64,000 bases of DNA from positions 5,012,733 through 5,076,732 of the forward strand of contig OW285188.1 of the NCBI GenBank assembly GCA_935421135.1, in the 5' to 3' direction. The notes under the pieces were generated by a model. It ran no database searches, was not told the origin of the DNA, and saw only the letters and a list, made by a program, of their open reading frames with translations. This document shows positions 63,753-64,000 of the stretch, one piece after another; position 1 is the stretch's first letter, and the number at the start of each line of letters is the position of its first letter. This DNA is from Bugulina stolonifera. Lineage: Eukaryota; Bryozoa; Gymnolaemata; Cheilostomatida; Bugulidae. A program made the translations under genes and the position numbers.

Positions 63753-64000
63753 TGTGGCCGATGCAACGTATTGGACTCATAATTATATATCTTATGTTTC
63801 ACCTTATTGTAAGCACTTTTTGTGCCAAGGCCGACCCTTGCTATAGCCGACGTCGGGCGGAACCTTCGATGTTGTTACATCAGTTCCGGACCCGATACCC
63901 TATCGGCCTCTTTTGGCCGGAAATAGATATAGTATAAAAGGCAGTACATTTTCTGTATCAAATCAGTTGTTGATTGCGCTCTAATAAAGCAACATCTCCT
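63753..64000 (+). mobile_element. Probable LTR of a retrotransposon, truncated by window end
   Basis: Starts TGTGGCCGATG and is much richer in CpG than its surroundings. It contains the palindromic GGCCTCTTTTGGCC, a TATA box TATAAAAG at 63933-63940 and AATAAA at 63983-63988, spaced as in LTRs that carry their own promoter and polyadenylation signal. The other end and any gag/pol lie beyond the window. Confidence 0.5.

Overview
This is an AT-rich, intron-rich animal nuclear window, most likely from a sponge or another early-branching or invertebrate metazoan. That placement is inferred from the gene types (a secreted NHL-repeat protein with small phase-matched exons, and a stand-alone P2X7-type cytosolic zinc domain), from canonical GT..AG introns, and from dense mobile elements. 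No species-level marker is present. The palindromic word TACATGTA recurs throughout.

The main genic content is one dispersed family of secreted NHL beta-propeller proteins in three states. Copy B (45342-52956, + strand) has seven exons that join in frame into 534 codons plus a stop, with a signal peptide, a propeller-like region and a Cys-bearing C-terminal half. Copy A (6806-17263, +) has the same seven-exon layout; exons 2, 5, 6 and 7 have exactly the same lengths as in B. It is broken by frameshifts, by a 51 x 34-bp minisatellite inside exon 3, and by a damaged exon-4 acceptor. Copy C (about 1463-1875, +) is a relic of exons 5 and 6.

The second coding region is at 19585-22778. A single-exon P2X7-type zinc-domain protein on + (19585-20180, one apparent 1-nt frameshift) faces a multi-exon DDE-transposase-like pseudogene on - (22778-21152, one in-frame TAG). 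No other gene is firmly supported.

The rest is mostly repeats. A GC-rich dimeric element of about 700 bp, with a terminal hairpin and an octamer block, occurs at least seven times; four copies sit in intron 2 of copy A and two of these are fused head to tail. There is a non-autonomous hAT-type element with an 8-bp target duplication (42322-43053) and another TIR element with a 7-8 bp duplication (37562-38417). There is a TA-flanked MITE family (43465-43695 and 47181-47423), foldback repeats, tRNA-derived SINE-like units, and a probable LTR starting at 63753 and cut by the window end. A tandem segmental duplication (34.6-36.8 kb and 36.8-39.6 kb) carries an 18-bp minisatellite that is expanded in only one copy.

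Layout: 1-6.2 kb relic C and one GC element; 6.7-17.3 kb copy A; 17.8-18.5 kb another GC element; 19.6-22.8 kb P2X7-type gene and transposase relic; 23-34.6 kb mostly repeats; 34.6-39.6 kb segmental duplication; 40-43.7 kb AT-rich DNA and the hAT element; 45.2-53 kb copy B; 53-63.7 kb largely non-coding; 63.75 kb to end LTR.
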